DNA from: Brachionus plicatilis | Taxonomy: Eukaryota; Rotifera; Eurotatoria; Ploima; Brachionidae | DNA length: 64,000 bases | Assembly (NCBI GenBank): GCA_010279815.1 | Contig: QEOQ01000191.1 | Location: 3,454 to 67,453 of the forward strand | Direction of reading: 5' to 3' | Shown: piece after piece, positions 1 through 10,344 of the stretch | Layout of the letters: every line of letters starts with the position of its first letter | How positions within the stretch are numbered: the stretch's first letter is position 1 | Translations under genes and position numbers: made by a program | The notes under the pieces: model-generated | Databases searched by the model: none | What the model was told of the DNA's origin: nothing | Seen by the model: only the letters and a program-made list of their open reading frames with translations

Positions 1-193
1 CTTGACTTCAAAAAAATAAAATTTAAAGTCAAAGTTTACACTTGACTTCAAGAATCATCTTTTTTTAATATAAAAGCAAAACCAATATTGTCGGTATTTC
101 AAACTAAAATTTAAGAATGCGAATATCTCGACTTTCGGTATATTTCTTAATTAATTTCTTGTGATTCCTTTTTTTAATAAGTTTTTTCATTAA

Positions 194-1100
194 GGACACG
201 TTTATTTTCACGTAAATTATCTGAAAATAAATAAAAGAAATTCACGTAAGATACGTGTAAGTGTTGTAAAAAAAGTATTTATTTTCACGCAAAAAAAGAA
301 TAAAAAAATAAAAATTCAAAAAAGAGATTTATCTCCTTTTCTTCTTCATCACTTAATCGACGATTACTCGGATGTTTGATGTAGTCCTCTTGACTAATTT
401 TATGTGCTGCTTCGGTTTGATTTGTTGTAGAATTGATACGCTCGTGATTTAAGTTACATTTTACTATTTTGTATTTATTTTTCGTTTGACCAGCTACTTC
501 AAAATTTATTCGTATCTCTCCTAAACATTCGCAAGGTGCGACATAGGCTTGTTTCGGTCGAACGCCATTGCTTTTAGTAGCTATTTCGTCAGTAGTACGG
601 TAATGAATGCATTTATAGTGCATATACTTATAATTATTAGTACCTCTTATTAAAGCACTACTAACGGTCGTCCATAAAGTGTAAGATTTTTTGGTAAATT
701 CATGAAACACTTGCTCAAAATCATCAAAGTTGTCAAATAATTGGCCATAGTGTAAAGATTCAGACATTTTTTTGAATATAATATCAAGAATATCGTGTTT
801 TATGGTATATTTAATGGACTTTTTAAAAGCTTAAGAGTCAAAAAGTATATCAAGGCTTCTAATTAAAGCTTATTTAATTAAATTATACTTTGGGTTTCAT
901 GATATTTTTGTTTAATGAACTTCAATTCTTTGATGGAAAAGTGTTATAATTTTTAAGCATTATTTTTTCATTAACTGACATTTGCGTGAAAATAAATAAA
1001 AATAACTACAGGTAAACGAAAAAATTTATTTATTTACAGGTAAATTACGTGAATTAAAACTGTTTATTTTCAGATAAATTACCTGAAAATAAGTTCGTTC
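194..1100 (-). mobile_element. MULE-like DNA transposon with 9-bp target duplication
   Basis: A 907-bp insertion is flanked by perfect 9-bp direct repeats TTTCATTAA at 185-193 and 1101-1109. The uninterrupted site is seen in the sister arms (near 1601-1609, and near 9755 with one base lost). Its ends form imperfect inverted repeats of about 40 bp (194-233 versus 1061-1100), sharing cores such as TTATTTTCA and TATCTGAAAATAAA. Further copies of the TTTTCACGTAAA/TACCTGAAAATAA motif lie just inside each end, as expected for transposase-binding subterminal repeats. A 9-bp duplication plus the FAR1-like ORF inside points to the Mutator/MULE superfamily. No catalytic DDE region is present, so the copy is non-autonomous. 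Confidence 0.8.
285..767 (-). CDS. FAR1/ZSWIM3-type zinc-finger protein of the MULE element (transposase N-terminal part only)
   Basis: A 160-residue ORF. Spaced Cys and His residues (C53, C79, C81, C104, H108, with a CNLNHE signature) fit the WRKY-GCM1-like DNA-binding fold found at the N-terminus of MULE transposases and ZSWIM3-like host proteins. In those proteins it binds the transposon ends. The C-terminus, rich in Phe, simply runs into the subterminal repeat and is probably not native. The ORF lies wholly inside the insertion bounded by 9-bp duplications. The DDE catalytic domain and SWIM finger are absent, so the protein could bind DNA but not cut it. Family placement rests on the residue pattern and the context. 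Confidence 0.6.
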   Translation of the reverse strand: MSESLHYGQLFDNFDDFEQVFHEFTKKSYTLWTTVSSALIRGTNNYKYMHYKCIHYRTTDEIATKSNGVRPKQAYVAPCECLGEIRINFEVAGQTKNKYKIVKCNLNHERINSTTNQTEAAHKISQEDYIKHPSNRRLSDEEEKEINLFFEFLFFYSFFA

Positions 1101-1637
1101 TTTCATTAAAGTCTAATTTTAATTAAAAAAAATGCGGTCTTATATACAGAAAAGGCTAGAGATGATACCCCACATGTTCGAATCGATGCCAATTGTCAAC
1201 TTTGTTTTAAACAAGACGGTTGCAAATACACCTTTGACATATTTGCCGTTAGTACTTTTTGGTACTTTTTGGTCGTTGGAAGTTGTTGGTGATTGAACGT
1301 TGGCCAACAACCAAACTAGTCGTAGGTACTTGGTATTTATAGTGGTTGGTAATTCTTGGCCGTTAGTACTTTTTGTTCTTTGGAAGTTGTTGGTGATTGG
1401 TTGTTGGCCAACGTTCAATCACCAACAACTTCCAACGACCAAAAAGTACCAAAAAGTACTAACGGCAAATATGTCAAAGGTGTATTTGCAACCGTCTTGT
1501 TTAAAACAAAGTTGACAATTGGCATCGATTCGAACATGTGGGGTACCATCTCTAGCCTTTTCTGTATATAAGACCGCATTTTTTTTAATTAAAATTAGAC
1601 TTTAATGAAAAATCTAATTAAAAAAAGGAATCACAAT
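1101..1637. repeat. Foldback palindrome made of two inverted copies of the element arm
   Basis: Arms 1101-1313 and 1397-1610 are almost perfect reverse complements separated by an 83-bp loop (1314-1396). The homology to the right arm of the outer element continues to about 1637. The loop carries a degraded piece of the same arm (GTTGTTGGTGATTGG). The arm includes the zinc-finger coding segment discussed at 9060-9756. Confidence 0.9.
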
Positions 1638-1699
1638 TTATTATTTATTGGAATTTTTTATTTAACATAACGATAACTTTTATTTAAAAAATATTTAGT

Positions 1700-2242
1700 T
1701 TTAACTTAAATCTTTAAAAGATCAAAATTACACCGCAAAAGTGCTGTATTTTCTAAATTTTTTACTGTCATTCTTGATCTATGTGGTCTGTTTACATAGC
1801 CAGCATATGAAAATGTTCGCTCAATTGGACCTGATGATGCTGGAATTGATATGAATTGATTGGAATTGAATATTTTAAAACCAAAATATATAAATCGGGG
1901 AAAATTGATTTGTTTCGTTGCCAAAACGTCTTTAAATTAACATCTGGATCATATTCAATATTTAAATACTCATCAATCTGACGTCTGAAGAATTTTTCAT
2001 CGTTACATTGCACACCTTCAGTACTCGGGTTTTTTTTTTGCGAAACTAAAAAATTTCTTTCGTTTTACTGGTGATTTTAGGACGCTTGAATCGGATTCAT
2101 TGCTGATTGTACTTAAAGGCCGTCTATTTGAACTTGAAGAAGTGTGCTCTCTAGCCTGTGATTCATTAACGTTTAAATTGAAATCATCATTGGTTGACGC
2201 TACATTTTTCTCTCTTGGTCTCATTTTTGAAAATTCTTCCAT
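1700..2242 (-). pseudogene. hAT transposase, C-terminal dimerisation exon(s), frameshifted
   Basis: Read on the minus strand, this encodes a polar linker and then a stretch containing FWQRNKSIFPDLY and, in another frame, IPASSGPIERTFSYAG and RPHRSRM. This is the characteristic hAT C-terminal (Dimer_Tnp_hAT) block, in which the transposase oligomerises. The frame shifts at an A-run near 2029-2040 and again near 1850-1870, so it is dead. It continues the hAT gene at 6470-8410; the LINE at 2250-6425 sits between the two parts. Confidence 0.75.
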
Positions 2243-2358
2243 GAGTTTTTAGTTTAGTGGTAATAGCTGTAACACAGTAATGTGCGAGTGTAGTTCATAA
2301 GGCTACACTTTATCAGCTCGTAACCTTTAGTTACGATCATTAAAGTTTAAACTCGAGT

Positions 2359-5300
2359 TTAGACCCTGTAAACAGATCTCCTCAAAGACTCCAATCTAAT
2401 GTGTCTGTCAATCCTGGATTTGAAAATGCTAACATTATCAGCCTCTACTATATCTGAGGGTAGTAAATTCCAAGTAGTTGCGTTTCGATTTGGCAAAGAG
2501 TAATTCCTCATGGGCACCTTTCCCATCACTTCCCTGGTAATTTGTTGGTTATGTCTCCTCCCTTGGTAACCCCCTTGATTACCTCCCCCTATGTCTATAT
2601 CCACCTCCTCGACCCCATTTTTTATTTTATATAGTTGGATAAGGTCGGCCCTTTTCCTTCTTACCTCTAAAGTCGTCAGACCCAACTCTTTTAGTCTGTC
2701 CTCATAAGTTAGAGCTCTCAGTTCAATGACCATTTTTGTTGCTCGTTTTTGAATCCCCTCTATCTTTTTTATATTTGCCTTTGAGAAATTATTCCACACA
2801 GATGCCGCAAATTCCAAGTGTGGCCTTATAAAGGTTGGGTATAGAATCTTAAATAATTTTATATTAAAAAATTGGAATGTTTTCCTCAACCTCCCCAGTT
2901 CTGAATTTGCCCGGTTTATTGCCTTTACTGCCTGTCTATTGTTCTTCCCATCGTTACATATAATTACCCCCAAGTCTTTTTCCGCCTCTGTCTTCTCAAG
3001 TATCACCCTCTCATCCCCACTACCTATATAATATTCCTTCCCCGGGTTCCCCCTCCCAAAATGCATTACTTTGCATTTACTGCTATTTAGACACATGGAC
3101 CACCTATCACACCATTCTTTAATTTTTAAAATGTCATCTTGCAATTTAGAACCGGATTCTGCAATAACTTTACTGTCATCTGCATACATTTTAAAAATAC
3201 TATCCAATCCATCAGGCAAGTCATTAATGTAGATCACAAAAAGTAATGGTCCTAGTACCGATCCTTGCGGTACACCACTTAGAATATTTCTCCACTCTGA
3301 TTCAATGTCCCCCATCACAACTCGTTGTCTCCGGTTTTTTAAAAAACTTTTAACCCACTCCAATAACTTGCCTCTGATCCCATACCCGTACAACTTTATG
3401 ATTAACTTTTTATGCGAGACTTTGTCAAATGCCTTCTCAAAATCCGTGTACAATACATCCACCGATTTATTATCCCTCAAAAGCCCTGAGACTACATTCT
3501 GACATTCTAAGAGGTTTGTGACACAAGATTTTTTAAGAACGAATCCATGCTGACTCGGAGATATCAAATTATGCTTATTTAGATGACTTGTAATTCGATC
3601 CCTCATAATACCTTCCATTATCTTAGAACAAATTGAGGTCAACGAGACAGGCCTATAATTAGATGCGGAAAGTTTACTACCCTTCTTAAAAATCGGAGTA
3701 ACGTTGGCTTCCCTCCATTCATCTGGGATTTCTCCCTCATTCAGTGATTTATTAAAAATGATTTCCAAGGCCTCTGATATCTCTATAGAACAATTCTTCA
3801 AAATATGTTGGGACACTTTATCCCTACCCGGCGCTTTACTGCAATCTAGACGGTTTAATCTGGATAATAAATCAGATCGACTAATAATACCTTCTTCGGA
3901 ACACAAATGCTTAGTCCTGTTTTCAAATATGGGTTCATTACCATCATCCAAAGAAAATACCGATTCAAATTGACAACTAAGAATTTCAGCCATTTCAGAC
4001 TTATCCGTGGTGCTCGTCCCACTGCAATCACTCAAGGATCTTATAGATTCCTTCATTTTTTGTTTTTTATTTATGTATGTAAAAAGACCTTTTGGATTTT
4101 TAACCGAATTTTTTGCCAATTCAAGCTCGAAACTAGAAATGCTACTAGATATAGATGACTTAACCAATTTACATTGAACCTTGTACTCCTCATCTAATTC
4201 CTCATTCCTCCTTCCTCCACTAACAAATCGATGCCACATGTCACTTTTTCGACCCATCATTTCTCTGATTTCCTTAGTTAACCAAGGTGGTTTTGGTTTA
4301 TGGTTTGGATTGACCCTTATTTTCGGAATAAACTTATCACATGCCTCATTATAGATGCTCACAAACTTTTTAAAACAAACTCCAACATTCATTTCTTCAA
4401 AAATTTCAAACCACTTTATGCTACCGAAAAATATTTTCATACCAACGTAATCACCATGTTTAAAATCTAATCTTGTTTTCCTAAATTTATTTCTAGAGTC
4501 GACCGAAACCTTTAAACCATATTTCCAACTTAAACACAAATGACCATGATCCTGCCCCCCCAGGATTGGGCCTGGTTTCAATTCGTATATTCTTTCCTTC
4601 GATTCAGTTATGACGAGATCCAATAAATTAGTAAGTCGCGTTTCATCATGTTGAAAAGTCTTAAAAAAGACATTCTGAACCAGAAAACACTCGGTCAAAC
4701 AATCCAAAAAACAATCCGATGCTTCAGTTTCAGTTAAAATTTCCGGCTCCAAACTTTCGTTCCATGTTAATTCCCCATAATTAAAATCCCCTGCTAAAAT
4801 TACCCCTTGGAATATACCCCTTTTTACTAGTTTATTTGCCAACCTTATAGATTCATTTATACCCAGATCCCTCTTTTTATGTTCCTCTAGACTTAATGTT
4901 ACCCCTTTATTATCTTTTATTATTTTTGGACGGTAAATACACCCAAGAAGAATAGACTCCCCACCCGTATCAGCCACGCACCATACTTGTTCAATACTAC
5001 TCGAGTTAAGTTGGTCATAATTGGTTTCCCTAAAGCTGAGTGTCTCAGAGCTTCTTGTATATATACAGACCCCTCCACCTTTTTTGTCACTACGATCTCG
5101 TCTGAAACAATCGTACCCATCGATATTAACTACCGATTCTTGATTGAACCATGTTTCAGTAACGAACCTAATATCATAGTCTGTATCTATACATTCAGCT
5201 CTGAGATCACTCAACTTACCGGAATTTAATGACGTGGCATTTGTGTACCAACATGACAAACTCTTACTCGATACCCCAGAAACAGATTTACCTTTTGGTT

Positions 5301-5559
5301 TTAATCTTAGTAACGATTGATTTTGTGAATCCTCAATATCCATGACCGACGTGCACATCCGACCGGATGATCCCGAAGCTGATCTAATCACACTATCTTC
5401 CTCCAAGTCTAGCCCCATGACACTATCTTCACCTTTATTATCTGTGCAAAGACCATTCCTATTTATTGATTTGTAAAAATGAATTATTAAAAATTTTAAA
5501 ATGTAAATAAAAAAAATTATGTAAAAATTGTTAATTGAATATACGAGACGTCCAACCAT
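2359..5559 (-). CDS. LINE ORF2: AP endonuclease plus reverse transcriptase
   Basis: A 1066-residue uninterrupted ORF. Residues about 95-345 form an APE-type endonuclease (CWYTNATSLN, TETWF, GDFNYGEL, QDHGHL), which nicks target DNA for target-primed reverse transcription. Residues about 560-850 form the reverse transcriptase, with NYRPVSLTS, DFEKAFDKVSH (motif A), GVPQGSVLGP and YADD near residue 792. The C-terminal block near 955 (YEDRLKELGLTTLE) is typical of CR1/Daphne/Rex1-like LINEs. The first 70 residues are hydrophobic and do not look native, so translation may start further in, or the ORF may be reached by reinitiation after ORF1, whose stop is only 15 bp upstream. No catalytic residue is seen to be missing. 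Confidence 0.93.
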   Translation of the reverse strand: MVGRLVYSINNFYIIFFIYILKFLIIHFYKSINRNGLCTDNKGEDSVMGLDLEEDSVIRSASGSSGRMCTSVMDIEDSQNQSLLRLKPKGKSVSGVSSKSLSCWYTNATSLNSGKLSDLRAECIDTDYDIRFVTETWFNQESVVNIDGYDCFRRDRSDKKGGGVCIYTRSSETLSFRETNYDQLNSSSIEQVWCVADTGGESILLGCIYRPKIIKDNKGVTLSLEEHKKRDLGINESIRLANKLVKRGIFQGVILAGDFNYGELTWNESLEPEILTETEASDCFLDCLTECFLVQNVFFKTFQHDETRLTNLLDLVITESKERIYELKPGPILGGQDHGHLCLSWKYGLKVSVDSRNKFRKTRLDFKHGDYVGMKIFFGSIKWFEIFEEMNVGVCFKKFVSIYNEACDKFIPKIRVNPNHKPKPPWLTKEIREMMGRKSDMWHRFVSGGRRNEELDEEYKVQCKLVKSSISSSISSFELELAKNSVKNPKGLFTYINKKQKMKESIRSLSDCSGTSTTDKSEMAEILSCQFESVFSLDDGNEPIFENRTKHLCSEEGIISRSDLLSRLNRLDCSKAPGRDKVSQHILKNCSIEISEALEIIFNKSLNEGEIPDEWREANVTPIFKKGSKLSASNYRPVSLTSICSKIMEGIMRDRITSHLNKHNLISPSQHGFVLKKSCVTNLLECQNVVSGLLRDNKSVDVLYTDFEKAFDKVSHKKLIIKLYGYGIRGKLLEWVKSFLKNRRQRVVMGDIESEWRNILSGVPQGSVLGPLLFVIYINDLPDGLDSIFKMYADDSKVIAESGSKLQDDILKIKEWCDRWSMCLNSSKCKVMHFGRGNPGKEYYIGSGDERVILEKTEAEKDLGVIICNDGKNNRQAVKAINRANSELGRLRKTFQFFNIKLFKILYPTFIRPHLEFAASVWNNFSKANIKKIEGIQKRATKMVIELRALTYEDRLKELGLTTLEVRRKRADLIQLYKIKNGVEEVDIDIGGGNQGGYQGRRHNQQITREVMGKVPMRNYSLPNRNATTWNLLPSDIVEADNVSIFKSRIDRHIRLESLRRSVYRV

Positions 5560-5574
5560 AAGGTACTTGAATAG

Positions 5575-6396
5575 CTATCTTTTTCTTATTCTCGTCAATT
5601 GATTACGTCTGATTCCCCAGTAAAACGCTACATCATCTTCCCCATCGCTAAACTTATGCATACCATATTTTAGGTAACCAGATCCCAATTCAAGAGCCAT
5701 ATTCAATTCCAATTGTTGTTTTCTTAGTTCCTTATTCCTCTCCATCTCAGATTTAGTTAGGTCCATGTGTATATATAACTTCTTGTAATTTACCGAATTC
5801 CTAAGATTTCTGGCCTCCTTTAAAACTTTCATTTTGACCTCTGTACTCTCAAAAGATACAGTGATTGGTCCATCTGGCTTAAAACGAAATGACTTCGCAT
5901 TACTCCCATGTCTCTTCATACCAATTTCATCCAAAATACTCGAAACCTCCTCCTTGACTCCATTCGGTTCACTTATCTCCTTCACCCCAAATATCACCAG
6001 ATTCTTCTCCTTCTGCTGGGCAGAGTTACGCTCTACTGATACCATACCCAAAAAGCTTGACTTTACTGCCGGATTCGACTCCAGCGCCTTCCACACATTT
6101 GACGGTTCCAGTACTGCCCCATTGGTCTTCAACTCTTTAGTTACTTTTTGTTGGCTAGCAATTTCTTCTGACTGTTCAGTTATCGTTAACTCCAGTCTGG
6201 CTACAGTTTCCTCAAGAGACTTTATTCTCCCAAGGGCCGCAACCAGCTCATTCGTACGGAACGTTTTGAACGCCTCAATTATCCTCGCGTCAACCTGCCT
6301 AGTCATTGCATCTGTCAAATTTGTCATTTTACTCATGTGATTTACTCTCGCAGTTTCTCTATGCTTAGAAGCACACGCTTGAAGTTTTGATTTCAA
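5575..6396 (-). CDS. LINE ORF1 RNA-binding/chaperone protein
   Basis: A 273-residue ORF directly upstream of ORF2. Residues about 35-100 are a heptad-rich coiled coil (LGRIKSLEETVARLELTI), expected to trimerise. Around residue 132 the motif KNLVIFGVKE begins an RRM-like fold, followed by FRFKPDGPITVSF and a basic C-terminal part. This layout is that of LINE ORF1 proteins, which package the element RNA into a ribonucleoprotein. There is no zinc knuckle. Whether the first Met is the true start is unsure, as several more Met residues follow within 30 residues. Confidence 0.85.
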   Translation of the reverse strand: MKSKLQACASKHRETARVNHMSKMTNLTDAMTRQVDARIIEAFKTFRTNELVAALGRIKSLEETVARLELTITEQSEEIASQQKVTKELKTNGAVLEPSNVWKALESNPAVKSSFLGMVSVERNSAQQKEKNLVIFGVKEISEPNGVKEEVSSILDEIGMKRHGSNAKSFRFKPDGPITVSFESTEVKMKVLKEARNLRNSVNYKKLYIHMDLTKSEMERNKELRKQQLELNMALELGSGYLKYGMHKFSDGEDDVAFYWGIRRNQLTRIRKR

Positions 6397-6469
6397 ATTT
6401 TTTTTTGTAAATTTAAGTTATCAAAATTTCTTGTAAAATTTCGTGTATTTGTTATAAAAGTTGGTTTTT

Positions 6470-8410
6470 TTATTTATTTAAAATTTCTAATTTTTTTACC
6501 TCGTCTATATCGAGACTCAATATCCACTCATTTTTGAAAAATGTGTCTAAAAAGGATGATATATAGGGTGAAAAATCTGTTCCGTTTTCATCTAAAGTAG
6601 ATGGATTTTCGATATTTACAAATATTGACTTAAAACGAAATCTCAATTGAGATTCTAATTCTTGTCTAAAGGCTAAAAGATTCTTGTTTTCAGGTTCATA
6701 TTGTTTGAGGTCATTAATAAGCTGAAACAAACTAGGGACAACTAAGCTTATTGTACAATAGTTTTCACCTTTTAAAATTTAAATCATTTAAAAAAACGAT
6801 ATGATTTTAAATATTTATTACCTTGTATCTCATTTGAAACATATTCGAATGGCTCCAGGATATTCACCATGTCTTTTAGTCGTAGATAGTCATTTTGAGT
6901 CAAAGAAAGATTCCAGGATTCAATTTTTTCGAGACCTTCATTTAAATCGTTCAACTTAATTCTACAAATTGATTTCAAACATTCGATTTCACTGTTCCAT
7001 CGAACTTTTATTGGTTTTGTGATGGCTTTGTAATTTTTTTCTTCCAAAAAATTCGCAAAAACCTTTTTTGCCGATATTTTGCTGATATTTTGTAACATTT
7101 AGAGAGGAGCTTCCGAATATTATTAATTTTTTTCAAGCTATTTTTTACCACAAGTTGAATTGAATGAGCGAAACAGCGTGAATGAGTTTTTTCGTTTGGG
7201 ATAAATTCTCAAAAAGTATCGATTATATTTGAATTTTTTTCCTCTTTAGAGAGGAGCTTCCGATTATTTAATTATTTTGATAACTGTAATTATTTTGGTT
7301 TGATTCAATCTCTTCTAGACTGAATTCATTGTCACCAACTAAATTATAAAAAATTATAAATTTCAATGTTTTGGAATTATTAATTAAATTTAATAAACAA
7401 AGGTTCGAGTTAGTAAAAAGTAATTTATGTATTACCTAAATCATATAGTTTTCCAAATTTTACCATATTAGAGCCATTATCTGTAACAATTTTAACAATT
7501 TTTTCTCTATTTAATCAATTAAATTAATTTATTTTCTTATTTTAACAGCTAAAATACTTTATATTAAATTGGTCTAGAATTTTATCTAACTCTATTTTAA
7601 TATTAAAGCCAGTGCAATCTTTTATATTTTTACATGCAATTACTAACGTCTTGAATTTAAATTCGCTATCAATAAAATGAGCAGTCACTCCCAGAAAAGA
7701 TCTTAATCTTCTATCAGACCAAATATCTACTGTTAGCGATATAAATCTTGCACATTCTAAATTTTGCTTCAAAACGGAACATAAAGTTTTGTTAGCTTCT
7801 CTTTGAAGCTTATTTAATGCCGTCCTTGTACATGGTTTCCATTTGTCACAAACCAAAGACATGAAAATTTGAAAACCTAAATTTTAATAATAAGATCAAT
7901 TTAATTATTAACTTTCCAATAATAATAAATAAAATTAGGAGCATAAATTAAAATTTTTAAAAAAATCAACTTAATTTTACAAAATAAGAAAAAAATTCTA
8001 ATTACCATCACTTTCTATTAGTCGAAATGGCAAGCTACATCCGATAATTAGATATTTAAATATAAATAAAGTTATGTTTTCTTGATTTAATTTCTTTTTT
8101 TTGTCAGTTTCGCAAACTTCTTTTCTTCTATTCTGTTTCTGATTGAATTCTTCATAATACTGTGGATTACATTTTTTCGTGTGTCCTATAAAATTCGATT
8201 TATTGGTCTTTGTGACAGTAATTTTGATTTTGCAAGTGATACACACACCAGATCTTGAAACAATGATATTTTCGCTGTTTTCTGTATAAAAGAATTTATA
8301 AAAAAATAAAAAATTATTATTTTTATTTAAAAGTTTACTTTCGACTGTAAAATCCGTAAAACAAGTCTTCAAAATTTCAGATTTCGGAATTTGAATATCA
8401 ATATTCATTT
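6470..8410 (-). pseudogene. hAT transposase, N-terminal and central exons (BED finger, catalytic core start)
   Basis: Five separated coding blocks on the minus strand fit one intron-containing hAT transposase. 8030-8408 has a BED-like finger (CITCKIKI then HTKKC) for DNA binding. 7545-7880 has the core block ISLTVDIWSDRRLRSFLGV; it joins the first exon by a GT/AG intron with the frame kept. 7437-7515 reads VTDNGSNMVKFGKLYD. 6790-7210 reads RCFAHSIQLVVKNSL and KVRWNSEIECL. 6470-6735 reads TISLVVPSLFQLIND and a divergent helical part. The C-terminal exon is at 1700-2242, displaced by the LINE. Some blocks have stops or frame changes between them, so I call it a pseudogene, though several blocks look well kept. 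Confidence 0.75.
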
Positions 8411-9055
8411 TTATTTTTAAAATCGTGTTTAAAATTCTCTAAAGTTAAATTAGATAAGAATAAATAAATAAAAATCAAAGCTTAATTTTATAGAAAATTA
8501 AAAAAGAAATAGTAAATACCAATTTTATAAATAAGCAATATTTTAGAGATTGTTTAAAAAGATTGTACATCTCTTTTATTTATAGTGACAATTTTTGGCT
8601 TAATAGACCCTAACTTTTTGATGATAAAATGCTTATTTAAAAAAAAACTGTTCGAGGAACGCACGTGCGAGTGCTGGATTAAGTCAAATAATCTTAAACT
8701 TAAAAGCGAAATTACAACTTTATTTATTTCAATATGTAAGTCATTCAAAAAAATTTTTTATGAATAAAACGACATTAATTTGTTTTTTTAAGCATTTAAT
8801 ATTTGAATCGTTATTAAAATTTCTTTAAAGATTCTGAATATTTGTATAATTTCAGTTCTGACCAACATAGATTAATATATATGTACTGATTTAAGCTAAA
8901 TAAATTGAATCAAAATGAAAATTAAAAATGAGTGAAAATTGCAACCCAAAAACTATGAAAATATTTTTTAATCAATAATTGATTTCTTTAAATAAATTAA
9001 TAATAATTTTAAAAGTGCAAAGTCAAGACTTGTACTTTTTAAATTACTTCTTAAA
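8411..9055. other. AT-rich stretch, no gene seen
   Basis: This lies between the hAT BED exon and the right-hand transposase fragment. It includes a short GC-richer patch near 8650-8680 and AGTCAAGACTTG-like motifs near 9018. These resemble CTTGACTT motifs at 1-52 and AAGTCAAGTCC near 15080, and could mark hAT ends. No supported coding sequence was seen. Confidence 0.5.
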
Positions 9056-9059
9056 TTAC

Positions 9060-9756
9060 TTAAATGTACTTCTTAAATTTTAATGACTTTTTGAGACTTT
9101 TTATTGTGACTTTTGTACAACTCTGCTTTCTTGGTATTTTCACAAGTCCCCCACTGGCATCTAAATTTAAAATACGATTCATTTCAAAAAAAAATTTTAT
9201 ACAATAAAGTTGCTTTGGAGTCAACAAAATCATCTCGTAATAAAGGAAATCTCTTAAAGACTCGACGTTTCCACTCAGATGCTCATTTCCATTAGTCAAA
9301 ATTTTAGAATCGGCAACAGATTTCAAGCGAATATACCAATCAGAATTTGTCAATATGTTGCCTGTTAATTTTTTTTCAAAATCATATTTCTGTTCATATT
9401 TTATCAGTCTTAATGCTTCTTCACTTATTTCAATTTTTGAATCATCATGTAACAAACGTATTTCATTCTCTTTGCTGATCCATGATGGTCTAGAATAAGC
9501 TATTTATACAGCTCAATTCCTTTCTCGTCTCTCTGTTGCTTTGATGGCTCATTGTGATTACGTTCAAGTACTTTTTTCCAGTGAACATCAATGTAACTAT
9601 CGTTTGGATTCGGCTTAGAAAATATGTCAAAGGTGTATTTGCAACCGTCTTGTTTAAAACAAAGTTGACAATTGGCATCGATTCGAACATGTGGGGTACC
9701 ATCTCTAGCCTTTTCTGTATATAAGACCGCATTTTTTTTAATTAAAATTAGACTTT
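9060..9756 (-). pseudogene. Transposase fragment with Cys-His finger, probably of the outer element
   Basis: On the minus strand, the frame from about 9756 to 9497 reads KARDGTPHVRID, NCQLCFKQDGCKYTF and ERNHNEPS. This is a compact Cys-rich finger (C-x2-C-x5-C, later H) of FLYWCH/WRKY-like character. After a frame change, 9455-9060 continues with a block including LLTPKQLYCIKFFFE and NLDASGGLVKIPRKQ. DASGG/DATGG blocks occur in several DDE-type transposases, but I cannot name the family. No ATG starts the finger frame: a stop lies five codons upstream, so an upstream exon may be missing. The 5' half lies inside the inverted repeat and so recurs in the left arm. Confidence 0.5.
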
Positions 9757-9893
9757 ATGAAAAATCTTTTTAGAAAAAGGAATCACAAGAAATTAATTAA
9801 GAAATATACCGAAAGTCGAGATATTCGCATTCTTAAATTTTAGTTTGAATACCGACAATATTGGTTTTGCTTTTATATTAAAAAAAGATGATT
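9617..9893. repeat. Right terminal inverted repeat of the composite element
   Basis: Reverse complement of 53-184 plus 1110-1240. It ends with TTAAAAAAAGATGATT, mirrored by AATCATCTTTTTTTAA at the left end. It holds the coding start of the Cys-His finger and the site hit by the MULE insertion in the sister arm. Confidence 0.9.
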
Positions 9894-9939
9894 GTTTGGA
9901 CACAGTAATTCAATTGTCAGTAATAATTTTGTTTTCGTT

Positions 9940-10310
9940 TCGGGAAATTGTTTTCCATGATTTTGATATCCATGGCGTAGTGCCCATTATTGAATCGACT
10001 TTTTCATTTATGCCTTTTTCTACCTGCTTGTCTAGCTCTCTCTTGACTGACACTGACACGTAGGTGAATTGCTACCGGTCTAAGTTTTTGTCTGATTGGC
10101 CTTGCTTCTGGGTCTATGTCCAACTTGTCTTCTGTGCTGGTTATGCAGCCCAATTCTTCAGAAACAGTCTTGGAAATTTTCCTTTTGAGTTGACTCTTGA
10201 TTTCCTCTTCTTTGAATGTAATGGAGCTTCTCGTTTCCGTCATCGTGCTTAGTATTTGAACGAGTCCTAGAGCCACCGATGTTCTGTAGCTAAGAAGAAG
10301 CTCAGCTCTT
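9940..10310 (-). pseudogene. Gypsy LTR-retrotransposon pol fragment (protease to RT junction)
   Basis: The minus-strand reading contains AELLLSYRTSVALG, LGCITSTEDKLDIDP and ARPIRQKLRPVAIH, the segment between the aspartic protease and the reverse transcriptase. It matches, block for block, the same segment of the Gypsy element at 52740-52980, so both belong to one family. It is truncated on both sides and carries no catalytic motif. Confidence 0.8.
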
Positions 10311-10344
10311 CCATTAACAACAACATTTGCTTATTTTTTTTAGA

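Larger units (their letters stand above)
2250..6425 (-). mobile_element. Near full-length non-LTR retrotransposon (CR1/Jockey group LINE)
   Basis: The element carries ORF1 (5575-6396) and ORF2 (2359-5559) in the same orientation, separated by 15 bp, followed by a short 3' region that ends near 2250. It is inserted inside the hAT transposase gene, whose exons lie on both sides. The exact ends and the target duplication could not be fixed by eye. Base composition is clearly less AT-biased than the surroundings. Both ORFs are open along their full length, so this is one of the youngest insertions in the window and may have been mobile recently. Confidence 0.85.
53..9893. mobile_element. Composite terminal-inverted-repeat transposon
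   Basis: Bases 53-184, resuming at 1110-1240, are the near-perfect reverse complement of 9617-9893. The two arms of about 275 bp therefore bracket a 9.84-kb unit. The left arm is broken at 184/1110 by a MULE-like insertion and followed by a second, inverted copy of the arm (1397-1637). Inside lie a hAT transposase gene on the minus strand, a LINE that splits it, and on the right (9060-9756) what may be the element's own transposase. I found no target-site duplication at 52/53 versus 9893/9894, so the superfamily is open. The outer arms could also be two separate copies of one element in inverted orientation. Confidence 0.65.

Noticed and set aside
1140..1571. Three small ORFs in both orientations around 1140-1571
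   Set aside because: They arise from the palindromic arms; only the frame with the Cys-His finger has recognisable content.
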